64,000 nt of DNA from positions 29,158 through 93,157 of the forward strand of contig NZ_QWJJ01000018.1 in the NCBI RefSeq assembly GCF_003575965.1, given 5' to 3'. The stretch is from Pseudooceanicola sediminis (GTDB lineage Bacteria; Pseudomonadota; Alphaproteobacteria; Rhodobacterales; Rhodobacteraceae). Both the position numbers and the translations under genes were made by a program. Positions 15,977 to 24,754 of this stretch are shown one piece after another (position 1 is the stretch's first letter; the number at the start of each line of letters is the position of its first letter). A model generated the notes under the pieces. It worked only from the letters and a program-made list of their open reading frames with translations. It ran no database searches and was not told the origin of the DNA.

Positions 15977-17289
15977 GTGGTCCGATGATCGGAGGGCTGG
16001 GCCTTTTCCTTGTCCTCGTCCTGATTGCCGTGCGCATCCCGATCGGCGTTGCCCTCGGTATCGTTGCGGTGGTCGGGCTGTCCCTGCTGCGCAACATGAA
16101 TGTCGCGATGAACGTGATGCAGCAAACGCCGTTCGAGGTGGCTGCCAACTGGGGTCTGTCCGCTATTCCGATGTTCATCCTGATGGGCGCCATTGCGCAC
16201 CACTCCGGTATTTCCATTGCCCTGTTCCGCGCCGCACGGCTGTGGGCGTCTGGGTTGCCGGGGGGCCTTGCCGTGGCGACCAACCTGGCCTCGGCGGGCT
16301 TTGCCGCCGCGTCGGGGTCGTCGGTGGCCACCGCCGCAACGATGAGCAAGCTGGCCATCCCCGAGATGCTGAAAAACGGCTATGACAAGGGGCTTGCGGC
16401 CGGGGTCGTGGCGTCTTCGGGCACGTTGGGGGCGCTGATCCCGCCCTCGATCATGTTCGTGATCTACGGCGTCTTTGCAGAGGTATCTATCACCAAGCTG
16501 CTGATGGCCGGGATCCTGCCAGGGCTGCTGACTGCGACTGTCTACATGGTGATGATCGTCGGGCGGTCCTGGCTGCAGCCCTCGATCGCGCCGCGGATCC
16601 GGGTCGAGGACGCCGACGGCACGCTATGGGCGCAGCGCTGGCGCGCCCTCTGGCCGGTCTGGCCGGTGCTGGTGCTGATCTTCGGCATCATCGGCGGGCT
16701 GTACGGGGGGCTGTTCACGCCGACCGAGGCGGGCGCCGCGGGGGCCTTGCTGGCCTGCGCAATCGCCGTCAGCCAGCGGCGCATGACCTTCGGGGTGCTG
16801 CGCAAAAGCGTCGTCGAGGCGGTCGTGACGACTGCGTCGCTGCTGTTCGTGGCCTATGGCGCGGTGATGTTTGCCAAGTTCCTGGCCCTGTCGGGGATGC
16901 CCGTCTACATGGGCAACCTGATCCGCATGCTGGAACTGGGGCCGTATCAGCTGGTTCTGGCGGCCAGTGTCATCTACCTGATCCTGGGGATGTTCCTGGA
17001 CCCGCTGGGCGTGCTGCTGCTGTCGCTGCCGGTCATGCAGCCGATGTTTGCCGCGGTAGGGGCCGATCCGATCTGGCTGGGCGTCATCGTGGTCAAGTTC
17101 ATCGAGATCGGGCTGTTGACGCCGCCGGTGGGGTTCAACGTCTACGTGGTGAAATCTGCGGTGGGGGACGAAATATCGCTCGGCACGATCTTCAGGGGCG
17201 TCGGCTGGTTCCTGGGGTGCGAGGTCGTGGTGATGTTCCTGCTGGTGGTCTATCCGCAAATCTCGCTCTACCTGCCGAGCCTGATGTAG
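15973..17289 (+). CDS. TRAP transporter large permease (DctM)
   Basis: A 438-residue inner-membrane translocator with about 12 helices. Family motifs are visible: NLASAGFAAASGSSVATAATMSKLAIPEM in the first repeat, SGTLGALIPPSIMFVIYGV, FTPTEAGAAGA, and the second-repeat segment MFLDPLGVLLLSLPVMQP. It should couple sodium flow to uptake of the ligand delivered by DctP. Overlap with dctQ indicates translational coupling. Hairpin 17301-17323 follows the stop. Confidence 0.93.
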   Translation: MSGPMIGGLGLFLVLVLIAVRIPIGVALGIVAVVGLSLLRNMNVAMNVMQQTPFEVAANWGLSAIPMFILMGAIAHHSGISIALFRAARLWASGLPGGLAVATNLASAGFAAASGSSVATAATMSKLAIPEMLKNGYDKGLAAGVVASSGTLGALIPPSIMFVIYGVFAEVSITKLLMAGILPGLLTATVYMVMIVGRSWLQPSIAPRIRVEDADGTLWAQRWRALWPVWPVLVLIFGIIGGLYGGLFTPTEAGAAGALLACAIAVSQRRMTFGVLRKSVVEAVVTTASLLFVAYGAVMFAKFLALSGMPVYMGNLIRMLELGPYQLVLAASVIYLILGMFLDPLGVLLLSLPVMQPMFAAVGADPIWLGVIVVKFIEIGLLTPPVGFNVYVVKSAVGDEISLGTIFRGVGWFLGCEVVVMFLLVVYPQISLYLPSLM

Positions 17290-17300
17290 GACGCCTTGGG

Positions 17301-17323
17301 GTGGGCGCGGTGAACGCGCCCAC
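17301..17323 (+). terminator. Hairpin downstream of dctM
   Basis: Arms GTGGGCGCG/CGCGCCCAC flank a 5-nt loop, 11 nt after the dctM stop. There is no T-run. It is a probable terminator or 3' stabiliser for the dctPQM message. Confidence 0.6.
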
Positions 17324-17627
17324 CTGCCCGCCTGCGACATGGTTCCGTGCGGGGTCGGTTTCGGTGGGCAGGGCGCGCGCACGTTGCGATGCGCGACGCC
17401 CACCCGCCTTGTCATGGCGGGGGGTGCCGCCCATCCTGAATGGGCGCGATCCGCCGGGCGATGCCGCCCTGCTGCCCGAGCAAATCTCACATTCATGTTC
17501 CTGTCAGCATCCCGACATCACCAACGCGACCTCGGCCGCCGATCGGACGAATCCGGGCAGCCGGGGGGGCATTCCCGCGCTGCGCGGTGCTATGACCGCA
17601 AGGCAAGGGCCCTGCCCCCATACGATC

Positions 17628-17652
17628 AAAGCCCGGCGGTTTGCCGGGCTTT
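17628..17652. terminator. Bidirectional intrinsic terminator
   Basis: AAAGCCCGGC and GCCGGGCTTT flank the loop GGTTT, giving a strong stem with A and T tracts on both sides. It serves the convergent dctM and dehydratase operons. Confidence 0.75.
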
Positions 17653-17700
17653 GGACGCGAGAGATCGTGGTGCGTCAGGGCAGATTGACGTTCTGTTGCG

Positions 17701-17726
17701 GCGGGCCGGTGCCTGATCCGGCCCGC
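17701..17726. terminator. Hairpin at the 3' end of the dehydratase operon
   Basis: Arms GCGGGCCGG/CCGGCCCGC flank an 8-nt loop, 11 nt past the dehydratase stop codon on the minus strand. There is no T-run. Confidence 0.55.
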
Positions 17727-17736
17727 ACCGGTGCGC

Positions 17737-19434
17737 TCAGCTGTCGACGGGGCCGAGGGTTGCGCCCTTGTCCATCGGGCCAACCGCGCGTTCGTAGATC
17801 GACAGCCAGCCGCGTTGATCCGACAGCGCGGGCGCCGGCAGGGCCGCCGCGCGCCGCGCCATTTCCTCGGGGCTGACGTCGGCATCGACCCGGCGCGCCA
17901 AAACGTCGATGGTGATCATGTCGCCTTCGACCAGCAGACCCAGCGGGCCACCGCCATGCGCCTCGGGCGAGACTTCGCCCACCACCAGGCCCTTGTTCAC
18001 CAGGCCGGAAAGCTGACCGTCGGTCACGACGGAGACATCTGCGCCCAGGCCCGCGCCCTCGATCGCGAACACCAGCCTTGAGGCCATGCCCATCCCCGGC
18101 CCGCCCTTCAGGCCAAGCCCGCGCAGCACGACCACGTCCCCCGCCTTGACCTTGCCCGTCCTGACGCCTTCGATCGCGTCGTTGGGCTGTTCGAAAATCA
18201 CGGCGGGGCCGGTGACCTTGAGCTTTCGGTCATAACGCAGGCCCAGCTTGATGATGGCCATGTCGGGGGCAAGGTTGCCGCGCACCATGACGATGGCGGG
18301 CCGGTCCGAAATGGGATCGCTGAGCGGGCGTATGGTGTCCGTCGGCGGCGTGTAACCTTCCAGCAGTTCGGCCAGGGATTTGCCTGCGACGCTGCGGGCA
18401 TCCCCCCGTGCCAGCGGGCCAAGCTGCTTGAGAATACCGCGCGCGCCGCCGCCGTCCTCAAGCTCCTCTATCGAGGATGTGCCGGAGGGGCGCACGGCGC
18501 ACAGGACCGGGACATCATCCATGAAGCGTTCATACATGCCGTAGACGTCGACCCCGGATTGCGCCTCGGTCGCGACGGCTTGCAAATGCTTGACGGTGTT
18601 GATGGAGGCGGACAGCGCAAAGACCGTCTTGACGGCATTTTCGAACGCGGCCTCGGTCAGGATGTCGCGGGGGCGCAGGTCTTCCCAGACCATGTCGACG
18701 ATGCGCCGGCCAGCCTCGGCGGCGTTGTCCAGCATCTTCGTTCCGCTGGCACGCACCGGCGCGGTGCCCGGCAGCGACATCCCGAGCGCCTCGATCACCG
18801 AGTGCATGGAATTCGCGGTGCCCATGCCGGAACACACGCCGGGCGACCGGATCGCGTTTTCCGACATGGCGGTCAGACGATCCAGGCTGATCGCACCCAT
18901 GGCGTGATGCCCGGCCCCCAGAAAGACGTCTTCGATATCGACATGCTGGCCGTCGACCTCGCCGCTGTCCTGATAGCCGCAGATGACGAAGATCGTGGGA
19001 ATGTTCAGACGCGCCGCCGCCATCAACTGCCCCGGCCCGGTCTTGTCGCAGGAGGCAAGGCAGACCATGCCGTCCAGTTGCGCGCCCTCGACCTGAACCT
19101 CGATGTCATTGGTGATCAGGTCGCGGGTCGGCAGGATATAGCGCCCGGCGGACCCGGCGGAATGGATGAAATCGCTGGGGGCGGCGGTGCGCACCTCGAA
19201 CGGCAGACCGCCGGCATCGCGGATCGATTGTTTCACCCGTTCCGCGATGTGGTCCAGATGGCTGAAGCAGATCGCCAGTTCCGAAGAGGTGTTGATGACG
19301 GCGATCTTTGGGCGCGTCATGTCGTCGTCGCTCAGGCCGAGGGCACGCCACTGTGCGCGCCGCACCGCCCAGAAAGAGGAACCGATGCCAAAGTTGCTGC
19401 GCAGCGCGCGGCTGTTTTTCGGGGTATCGCTCAT
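17737..19434 (-). CDS. IlvD/Edd-family dehydratase (sugar-acid or dihydroxy-acid dehydratase-like)
   Basis: A 565-residue iron-sulfur dehydratase of the IlvD/Edd family, which removes water from dihydroxy-acids or aldonic acids to give 2-oxo acids. Cluster and active-site motifs are present: Cys56 in AICFSH, Cys129 in CDKTGPGQL and Cys200 in PGVCSGMGTANSM, plus VTDGQLSGL and GEVSPEAHGGGPLGLLVEGD near the C terminus. The start follows AAGG; the frame upstream to 19500 overlaps the AcnX small subunit. Its position in an AcnX / FAD-oxidoreductase operon under a LysR regulator points to a catabolic acid dehydratase rather than valine/isoleucine synthesis. Confidence 0.88.
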   Translation of the reverse strand: MSDTPKNSRALRSNFGIGSSFWAVRRAQWRALGLSDDDMTRPKIAVINTSSELAICFSHLDHIAERVKQSIRDAGGLPFEVRTAAPSDFIHSAGSAGRYILPTRDLITNDIEVQVEGAQLDGMVCLASCDKTGPGQLMAAARLNIPTIFVICGYQDSGEVDGQHVDIEDVFLGAGHHAMGAISLDRLTAMSENAIRSPGVCSGMGTANSMHSVIEALGMSLPGTAPVRASGTKMLDNAAEAGRRIVDMVWEDLRPRDILTEAAFENAVKTVFALSASINTVKHLQAVATEAQSGVDVYGMYERFMDDVPVLCAVRPSGTSSIEELEDGGGARGILKQLGPLARGDARSVAGKSLAELLEGYTPPTDTIRPLSDPISDRPAIVMVRGNLAPDMAIIKLGLRYDRKLKVTGPAVIFEQPNDAIEGVRTGKVKAGDVVVLRGLGLKGGPGMGMASRLVFAIEGAGLGADVSVVTDGQLSGLVNKGLVVGEVSPEAHGGGPLGLLVEGDMITIDVLARRVDADVSPEEMARRAAALPAPALSDQRGWLSIYERAVGPMDKGATLGPVDS

Positions 19435-19444
19435 GATGTGCCTT

Positions 19445-19870
19445 TCAGGTGGGATGGACCGTGACGGTGCCGGCATCCGCATCGACAACGACATGGTCAC
19501 CCGTCTTGATCGTCTGGTAAATATCGGCGTCGAACGCGGTCATGGCCGGAACACGGGTGACCACGGCGCCCAGGGCGATTTTCGTGGTCATGCGGGTAAA
19601 CAGCATTGCCGCCGGGGCGACATCGTTCAGCCGTGTCATGTGAAAGAACGCCGACCATCCCGAGGACCCCTTGGCACCGGGAAAGATCAGGATCTTTCCG
19701 GCAAAGCTCTGTCCGACCAGTTCGTGTCGCCGTTCGATGATGGAGCCGTCCCGTTCGTTGATGCCGCCCCAGCCCGAAATGGTCTGGGTGGTCACCAGGG
19801 CTTCGCCCTCGGCGTAGCCGCCGACGACCTTTCGCCCCGTCAGGATGAGCGGAGATGTCATGACCTTCAT
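19445..19870 (-). CDS. Aconitase X small (swivel, DUF126) subunit
   Basis: A 141-residue swivelling beta-barrel domain of aconitase X. GYAEGEALVTTQTISGWGGIN, GQSFAGKILIFPGAKGSSGW and the ending VTRVPAMTAFD through VVVDADAGTV match the DUF126 pattern (loop GKILIFPGAKGSS binds the substrate edge). It partners with the large catalytic subunit encoded immediately upstream, with a 4-nt ATGA overlap. In many bacteria the two parts are separate genes, as here. Confidence 0.92.
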   Translation of the reverse strand: MKVMTSPLILTGRKVVGGYAEGEALVTTQTISGWGGINERDGSIIERRHELVGQSFAGKILIFPGAKGSSGWSAFFHMTRLNDVAPAAMLFTRMTTKIALGAVVTRVPAMTAFDADIYQTIKTGDHVVVDADAGTVTVHPT

Positions 19871-21141
19871 CAGAAATCCCCCCTCCAGCGGCCCGAAAGC
19901 CCGGCGTCGATGCAGGCCTCGACCGATCCGAACCAGCCCTGCACGTTTGCGATCGCCGGCAGATAATGTGCCTGTTTCGCGGAATCGGTGGCAATGACAC
20001 GCGTGCCTTCGGGCAGACTCCGCGAAATGGCGGGACATGTGTCCGACATGACCTGGCCGCCCGCCGCCTCGATCAGCGCGACATAGCCTGAGCGTTCGGC
20101 CACCGAGCGGATCGCGCGCGGGGTATGCACCCACAACCGCACGTCCGGGTGCAGGCGTTTCCCGTCAAGCAGATGGGCGATCCTGCCGACCTGTTCGATG
20201 CTGTTGTGCGGGCACCCCAGCATGATGAAATCGACCTTGTCGTCGGTGGCGCTTTGCAGGTTTTCGTACATGCGTTTGCGCGCCGCCGCGTCGTAGACAA
20301 AGGTTTCCTCGGCTTCGCGGGTGCCAAAGGCCTCGGCGCTGTCGCGCGCCTCGGGGGTCTTGCCCGGCAGGTGGTACATCTCGACCCCGCCGGACGATGC
20401 CGCCGCCGCGCCGAAATGCTTGAGCTTGACCAGGTCGTGATGCCCCAGGGCGCCTTCGATGACGGGGATGTTCTCCTCCACCGACTCGCCGGTGAAATAG
20501 CCCAGCAGGCCCCAGTCCATCATGCTCTCGACCTCGACCTCGACACGGATCAGGCGATTGCCGAAGCGATTTTCGGTCAGGTGATAGCCCCAGTAGGGAA
20601 TGCGCCCGGTCAGCGCCGCCGCGCCTGTGCTTTCCTTGCCCTCGACGTTGGTGCGCCCGCCGAGCGCGCCGTTGCAATAGATCACGGCCGAGCTTTCCAT
20701 CCAGGCGCAATGTTCCCCCAGCACCGGCACGTTGCCGACCTGGTAGGGCGTGCAGGTGGCAAACAGGTTGATGCCGCGCTTGCCGATAAAGGCTTCGTTC
20801 TTGCGCTGTATCTCGACCATCTGCGGATCGGCGCCCTGCAAGGCCCAGTTCTGGTCGTCGATCCCGGTGATCAGCTGGCAGGTCCGCGCTGCCACGTGCG
20901 GGATCTCGACCACCTTGTCGCTGTCCAGGTTCAGCTTGGAAAACACCTCTTCCATGCCGCGTTCGGCAATCGGGCGGATCGACGGCGTCGAGGCGTTGAA
21001 GGCGCCTGCGACGTTGTCGGTCCTGATCAGGCGTTCCGCGCCAAGCGCCTCTCCGTAACGGATCAGCAGATCCATCGCGGCGGCAACCCCCTCGCCCTTG
21101 TCGCCGTCGCGCATCGCGCATTCTTCATCGGTAAGTTGCAT
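19870..21141 (-). CDS. Aconitase X catalytic (large) subunit
   Basis: A 423-residue iron-sulfur hydro-lyase of the aconitase-X family. Known members are cis-3-hydroxy-L-proline dehydratase in bacteria and phosphomevalonate dehydratase in archaea. Cluster cysteines are visible in FATCTPYQVGNVP, MLGCPHNSIEQ and MSDTCPAIS. The active-site region includes ESSAVIYCNGALGGRTNVEG. Together with the swivel subunit it should dehydrate a hydroxy-acid or hydroxy-amino acid. The adjacent FAD oxidoreductase and IlvD-like dehydratase suggest a multistep acid catabolic pathway. No proline racemase or ornithine cyclodeaminase gene, usual partners in hydroxyproline breakdown, is in view. Confidence 0.9.
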   Translation of the reverse strand: MQLTDEECAMRDGDKGEGVAAAMDLLIRYGEALGAERLIRTDNVAGAFNASTPSIRPIAERGMEEVFSKLNLDSDKVVEIPHVAARTCQLITGIDDQNWALQGADPQMVEIQRKNEAFIGKRGINLFATCTPYQVGNVPVLGEHCAWMESSAVIYCNGALGGRTNVEGKESTGAAALTGRIPYWGYHLTENRFGNRLIRVEVEVESMMDWGLLGYFTGESVEENIPVIEGALGHHDLVKLKHFGAAAASSGGVEMYHLPGKTPEARDSAEAFGTREAEETFVYDAAARKRMYENLQSATDDKVDFIMLGCPHNSIEQVGRIAHLLDGKRLHPDVRLWVHTPRAIRSVAERSGYVALIEAAGGQVMSDTCPAISRSLPEGTRVIATDSAKQAHYLPAIANVQGWFGSVEACIDAGLSGRWRGDF

Positions 21142-21162
21142 GACTCCTCCCAGAGTTCACAA

Positions 21163-22509
21163 TCAGGAAATCGTCGCGACAGACGCCAGTTCTTTTTCGT
21201 CCCAGCGGTAGTGTTCGCGATCGACATTATCCGACACCCGCGCGCGCATTGCATCCATGTCGATCTGATGGATCGATCCGGTACCGGCAAGATCGAGCGC
21301 ATGGGCCGCCGCCATGCCCATGGCCATGCACGGCCCCATGACCCGAACGGAGGACAACGCCGCGCTGTCGGCATCGATGCAGCGCCCGGCCGCGACGACG
21401 TTGTGACAGCCCGCCGGGGTCAGACTGCCCAGCGGAATATAGTGCACGTGGTCCTTGTCGAAGACGATCCAGTGGTGGCCGTCATCGTGGTCATGCAGTT
21501 CGATCGGCCAGGCGGTGCGCCCGATTGCGCTGTCGAACTTGGTGCCGGCGCGAATTTCGTCGACGGTCAGGTGATGGGTTCCCACGATCCAGCGGGTCTG
21601 ACGGATGCCCGGCAGACCAAAGGAACGCACCCGCGACTGGCCAAAGCAGTCGCTGAATTCCGTTCGCAGGAACTCCACGGCGCGCGCCGCCTGGTCCTTG
21701 CCATCCAGCGCGGCGGCCGAGGCCGCGACAGGCTCCAGCGGGGTTTCGACGTGGGTCATGTTCATTGCGGCAATGCCACGCCCGGGAATGGTAAAGCCCA
21801 GCCCCTCGCGCCGCCGCAGCCCGTACTTGTCCCCGACTTCCTTCATTCGGGCGCCGATCTCTTCGCGGCTGGGTTGGGCCGCTTCGTTGATGTTTTCCAG
21901 CACGACCATCTGCGTCCCGAACACTCCGTTGCGATCCGGTTCGCGGCATTCGAACCCGGCCTGCCAGATCAGCGCGGCATCGCCCGAACTGTCGACATAT
22001 CCGTCCGCCTCGATATCCAGCGGCCCGTAGCGGGTGACGAAACTGGTGCGCACGATCCGGCCGTTTTCCACAACCGTGCCATTCAGCGTCGCGCCCAGCA
22101 CCACGTTGATGCCCGCGGCCAGGATGCTTTGTTCGACCCAGCGGCCCAGGGCCACCTCGTCGTAATACAGCACCGTCGTGTTGGGGCCGTGCCGATAGTA
22201 GTGCGCCTTGTCCTGTGCCTCCAGCCACTTGAGCATGTCGTCGGCAATGCCATGGGTGAACTGAAAACCGTGGGTGCCGTTGGAAAACAACCCGCAGAAC
22301 GTCGCGATGATCGAGTTGACGGCCTGCCCCCCAAGTGCCGGCTGACTGTCGACCAGCACCACCTTGCGGCCCAGCTTGGCGGCCTGCAACGCCGCGGTGA
22401 CGCCGGATATTCCGGCCCCGACGATGCAGACCTCTGTCTTGATCCGCTGGATCGGTGCCGCAGTATCGCGCCGGACAATGCGTGTCGCGGTGTTGAATTC
22501 CTCAGCCAT
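21163..22509 (-). CDS. FAD-dependent oxidoreductase (FAD_oxidored family)
   Basis: A 448-residue flavoprotein. The N-terminal dinucleotide-binding motif is VCIVGAGISGVTAALQAAKLG (GxGxxG at about 31-36). The second FAD contact is VDSSGDAALIWQAG. The C-terminal SVRVMGPCMAMGMAAAHA closes the FAD site. The family includes proteins of unknown substrate often found beside dehydratases and transporters. It is first in the operon with AcnX and the IlvD-like dehydratase and divergent from lysR. It is a paralogue of the gene at 34743-36002, with the same overall motif order. Confidence 0.85.
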   Translation of the reverse strand: MAEEFNTATRIVRRDTAAPIQRIKTEVCIVGAGISGVTAALQAAKLGRKVVLVDSQPALGGQAVNSIIATFCGLFSNGTHGFQFTHGIADDMLKWLEAQDKAHYYRHGPNTTVLYYDEVALGRWVEQSILAAGINVVLGATLNGTVVENGRIVRTSFVTRYGPLDIEADGYVDSSGDAALIWQAGFECREPDRNGVFGTQMVVLENINEAAQPSREEIGARMKEVGDKYGLRRREGLGFTIPGRGIAAMNMTHVETPLEPVAASAAALDGKDQAARAVEFLRTEFSDCFGQSRVRSFGLPGIRQTRWIVGTHHLTVDEIRAGTKFDSAIGRTAWPIELHDHDDGHHWIVFDKDHVHYIPLGSLTPAGCHNVVAAGRCIDADSAALSSVRVMGPCMAMGMAAAHALDLAGTGSIHQIDMDAMRARVSDNVDREHYRWDEKELASVATIS

Positions 22510-22591
22510 GCACGGGCTCTCCCCTCTTCCTGTTCATCGCCAAGGTTGCAGATCGGGCTGATCCGAAACACGCTTGATATGCGCCCTTACC

Positions 22592-22609
22592 TTTTGCATA
22601 TTGCGAAAA
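22592..22609. promoter_or_regulatory. Candidate LysR-type binding site
   Basis: TTTTGCATATTGCGAAAA is an imperfect dyad ending 28 bp upstream of the lysR start and between the divergent genes. Position and symmetry fit a LysR-type recognition site, but LysR sites are degenerate. Confidence 0.4.
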
Positions 22610-22637
22610 GTGACAGGCCGGGGGGAGGCAGATCACG

Positions 22638-23564
22638 ATGGATACAATTGACAACATGCGCACCTTTCTGGCCGTGGCCAAGGCAGGCAGCTTTTCCGCC
22701 GCCGCGCGCGATCTCAATACGGTGCCGTCCGTGGTGTCGAAAAAGATCAACCGCCTCGAGGATCAGATCGGCGCGGCGTTGTTCCTGAGATCGACCCGCA
22801 AACTGACCCTCACCGAAACCGGCGACCGGTTCTATCCGCGGTTCCTGTCCATCGTGCACGACGTCGCGGAGACCTTTGCCGACATCCGCCAGACCAAAAG
22901 CGATCTGGACGGCACCCTGCGCATCAAGTGCCCCACGACGCTGAGCGTGCTGCATTTCGGCCGGATCGTGACGGAATTTCAGGCGGCGCATCCGCGGACC
23001 AAGATCGACCTGGTGCTGATGGATCGCTCGGTCAATCCCATCGAAGAGGGTTTCGACATTGCCATCGGCGCCCTGCCCGCCACCTTTCCCAATGTCGATA
23101 TCGTGGCCCTGTGCCCCTATCTGCGTCAGGTCGTGGCCGCCCCTGACTATCTCAGGGATGCGGGGCCGCTCGACCATCCGCGCGACCTGCTGGACCATAC
23201 CTGCCTGACCTTTCACCCCTCCGGGTCCAACTGGACCTTCATCGGAGAGCAGGGCCCGGTCAGCGTCGACGTGCATTCGCGCTTTTCCGTGAATGACAGC
23301 CAGGTTCTGGTCGATGCCGCGCTGCTGAACCTGGGGGTGGCCCTGGTGGCCGGCTACCTCGCGCGGCCCTACGTCGAGACCGGGCAATTGTGCGAAGTCC
23401 TGCCGGGCTTTGCCGTGCCGGACATCTGGGTGAACGCCTATATCCCCAAGACGCAGATCAAGAAGGAACTGGTCTCGGCCATGCTGGATTGGATCCGTGA
23501 CGCGGTTGCCCCGGTGGCCCCCTGGGATCGCCCCCGGCAGGGCAGCGTGGGTGTGGCCACGTGA
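22638..23564 (+). CDS. LysR-family transcriptional regulator
   Basis: A 308-residue LysR regulator. The N-terminal winged HTH is MRTFLAVAKAGSFSAAARDLN through FLRSTRKLTLTETG (residues about 7-65). The C-terminal periplasmic-binding-protein-like effector domain starts near GTLRIKCPTTLS. It belongs to the CrgA-like branch by its domain pattern. Divergent from the FAD oxidoreductase / AcnX / dehydratase operon with a 128-bp shared promoter region, so it probably controls that operon. Confidence 0.9.
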   Translation: MDTIDNMRTFLAVAKAGSFSAAARDLNTVPSVVSKKINRLEDQIGAALFLRSTRKLTLTETGDRFYPRFLSIVHDVAETFADIRQTKSDLDGTLRIKCPTTLSVLHFGRIVTEFQAAHPRTKIDLVLMDRSVNPIEEGFDIAIGALPATFPNVDIVALCPYLRQVVAAPDYLRDAGPLDHPRDLLDHTCLTFHPSGSNWTFIGEQGPVSVDVHSRFSVNDSQVLVDAALLNLGVALVAGYLARPYVETGQLCEVLPGFAVPDIWVNAYIPKTQIKKELVSAMLDWIRDAVAPVAPWDRPRQGSVGVAT

Positions 23565-23595
23565 CATGCCGACCCATCCGCCCTGATCCCGGCTG

Positions 23596-23649
23596 CCCGA
23601 CCTGCCTCGCTTACTCGACCTGCCTCGCTTACCCGACCCGCCTCGCCTG
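23596..23649. repeat. Three tandem 18-bp repeats
   Basis: Units CCCGACCTGCCTCGCTTA, CTCGACCTGCCTCGCTTA and CCCGACCCGCCTCGCCTG lie head to tail, 32 bp after the lysR stop. Noncoding; no function evident. Confidence 0.85.
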
Positions 23650-23678
23650 CGCCGCCTGACCGGACGCGCGGCCAGGTT

Positions 23679-23752
23679 CCGGGACCGCGCGTTCTTCAGA
23701 CGCCGCGTTGTCTGGCGTCGGGGGCCTGCACCCGTGGCACGCGCGGTCCCGG
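23679..23752 (-). terminator. Large nested stem-loop past the FAH-family gene
   Basis: A perfect 14-bp inverted repeat (CCGGGACCGCGCGT and ACGCGCGGTCCCGG) encloses 46 nt that hold a second stem, GACGCC/GGCGTC (23699-23704 and 23714-23719). It starts 6 nt past the stop codon at 23758 on the minus strand. It is far larger than a usual terminator and could be a stable 3' structure or the source of a small RNA. Confidence 0.6.
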
Positions 23753-23757
23753 GGGCC

Positions 23758-24729
23758 CTAGGTCGCCGGTTTGATCAGCCTGTTGCGCAGAATGCCGATG
23801 CCTTCCACCTCCAGCTCGACCACGTCGCCGGGCGACAGAAAGCGCATATGCTCCAGCCCGCAGCCGTTGCCGACGGTGCCCGAGCCGAGGAATTCGCCCG
23901 GCCGCAGCGTTTCGGACGCCGAGACATGTTCGATCACCTGCTCGAAGGACCAGTGCATCGTGCTGGTCGAGCCGCGCCCCCATTCCTCGCCGTTGACCCG
24001 GCAGATCATCATCTTGTCGTAGGGGTCGCCAAATTCGTCGGCTGTCACCAGGCAGGGGCCCATCGGGTTGGCGGTGTCGAAATCCTTGCCCTTGGCCGGG
24101 CCAAGTTGCCCCCCCATTTCCGCCGTCTGCGCATCGCGCGCGGTGAAATCGTTGAAGATGGTGTAGCCAAAGATATAGGGGCGCGCGTCGCTGGCCTTCA
24201 CGTCTTTCGCGGTCTTGCCGATGTAGATTCCGAACTCCAGCTCGAAGTCCATGAACCTGGAATAGGACGGCCAGATCACGTCCGTTTCATGGCCGACCAC
24301 GGAAAACCGGTTGGCCTTGTAATAGATCGGCTGTTCGTAAAACGTCTCCGGCACGCTCAGAATACCTTTGCGCGCCATCTCGGCCTCGGCGGCCTCCGGG
24401 TCGTCGAACTGTTGCGCGCGCAGCTTGCGCGCCTGCTGAAAGGCCTGCTTCAGGTGGGTTTCAAAGCACAGGCAGTCACGCATCTGGATGGGCGGTTCGA
24501 CTGGCGCAAGCAGGCGCACACCCTCGCGCGCGACCATGTGGCCGTTGGAGGCCGTGGCTTCGGCGACGCCTGCGCGCTCCAACGCGGCATCGCCGCCTTC
24601 GATCAGCCCCTGGATCGAGGTGATCGCCCCGTCAGTCGCCTGCGACAGGTCAAGGATCCGATCTCCTTCGCCCAACAGGACCCCTGGCCGGGGATGACCA
24701 CCCCCGGCGTCGTATGTCACCAGTTTCAT
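23758..24729 (-). CDS. Fumarylacetoacetate hydrolase (FAH)-family protein
   Basis: A 323-residue cytoplasmic FAH-fold enzyme. Metal ligands are recognisable in MDFELEFGIYIGKTAKDV (the E..E pair) and the following FNDFTARDAQ. It ends with GDVVELEVEGIG, the typical C-terminal FAH strand. Members hydrolyse or decarboxylate diketo acids, or hydrate/isomerise 2-oxo acids. It is encoded 25 nt after tetR and faces the TRAP / MBL operon, suggesting it acts on the imported acid. The exact reaction is unknown. Confidence 0.88.
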   Translation of the reverse strand: MKLVTYDAGGGHPRPGVLLGEGDRILDLSQATDGAITSIQGLIEGGDAALERAGVAEATASNGHMVAREGVRLLAPVEPPIQMRDCLCFETHLKQAFQQARKLRAQQFDDPEAAEAEMARKGILSVPETFYEQPIYYKANRFSVVGHETDVIWPSYSRFMDFELEFGIYIGKTAKDVKASDARPYIFGYTIFNDFTARDAQTAEMGGQLGPAKGKDFDTANPMGPCLVTADEFGDPYDKMMICRVNGEEWGRGSTSTMHWSFEQVIEHVSASETLRPGEFLGSGTVGNGCGLEHMRFLSPGDVVELEVEGIGILRNRLIKPAT

Positions 24730-24754
24730 AGCAGTTCCTCCCTGAACTTTCTCG

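Larger units (their letters stand above)
17290..17736. other. 447-bp convergent intergenic region with three hairpins
   Basis: This lies between the convergent dctM and dehydratase genes. It contains no supportable gene, only the stem-loops at 17301-17323, 17628-17652 and 17701-17726. Confidence 0.65.

Noticed and set aside
17737-19434. ilvD of branched-chain amino acid synthesis
   Set aside because: Operon partners (AcnX, FAD oxidoreductase, LysR) and the relaxed NxS motif fit the sugar-acid or catabolic branch of the IlvD/Edd family better.
20125-22788. An 887-codon plus-strand frame opposite the AcnX and FAD oxidoreductase genes
   Set aside because: It is a shadow: it spans several well-supported genes on the other strand, is rich in Arg/His/Gly, and shows no known domain.
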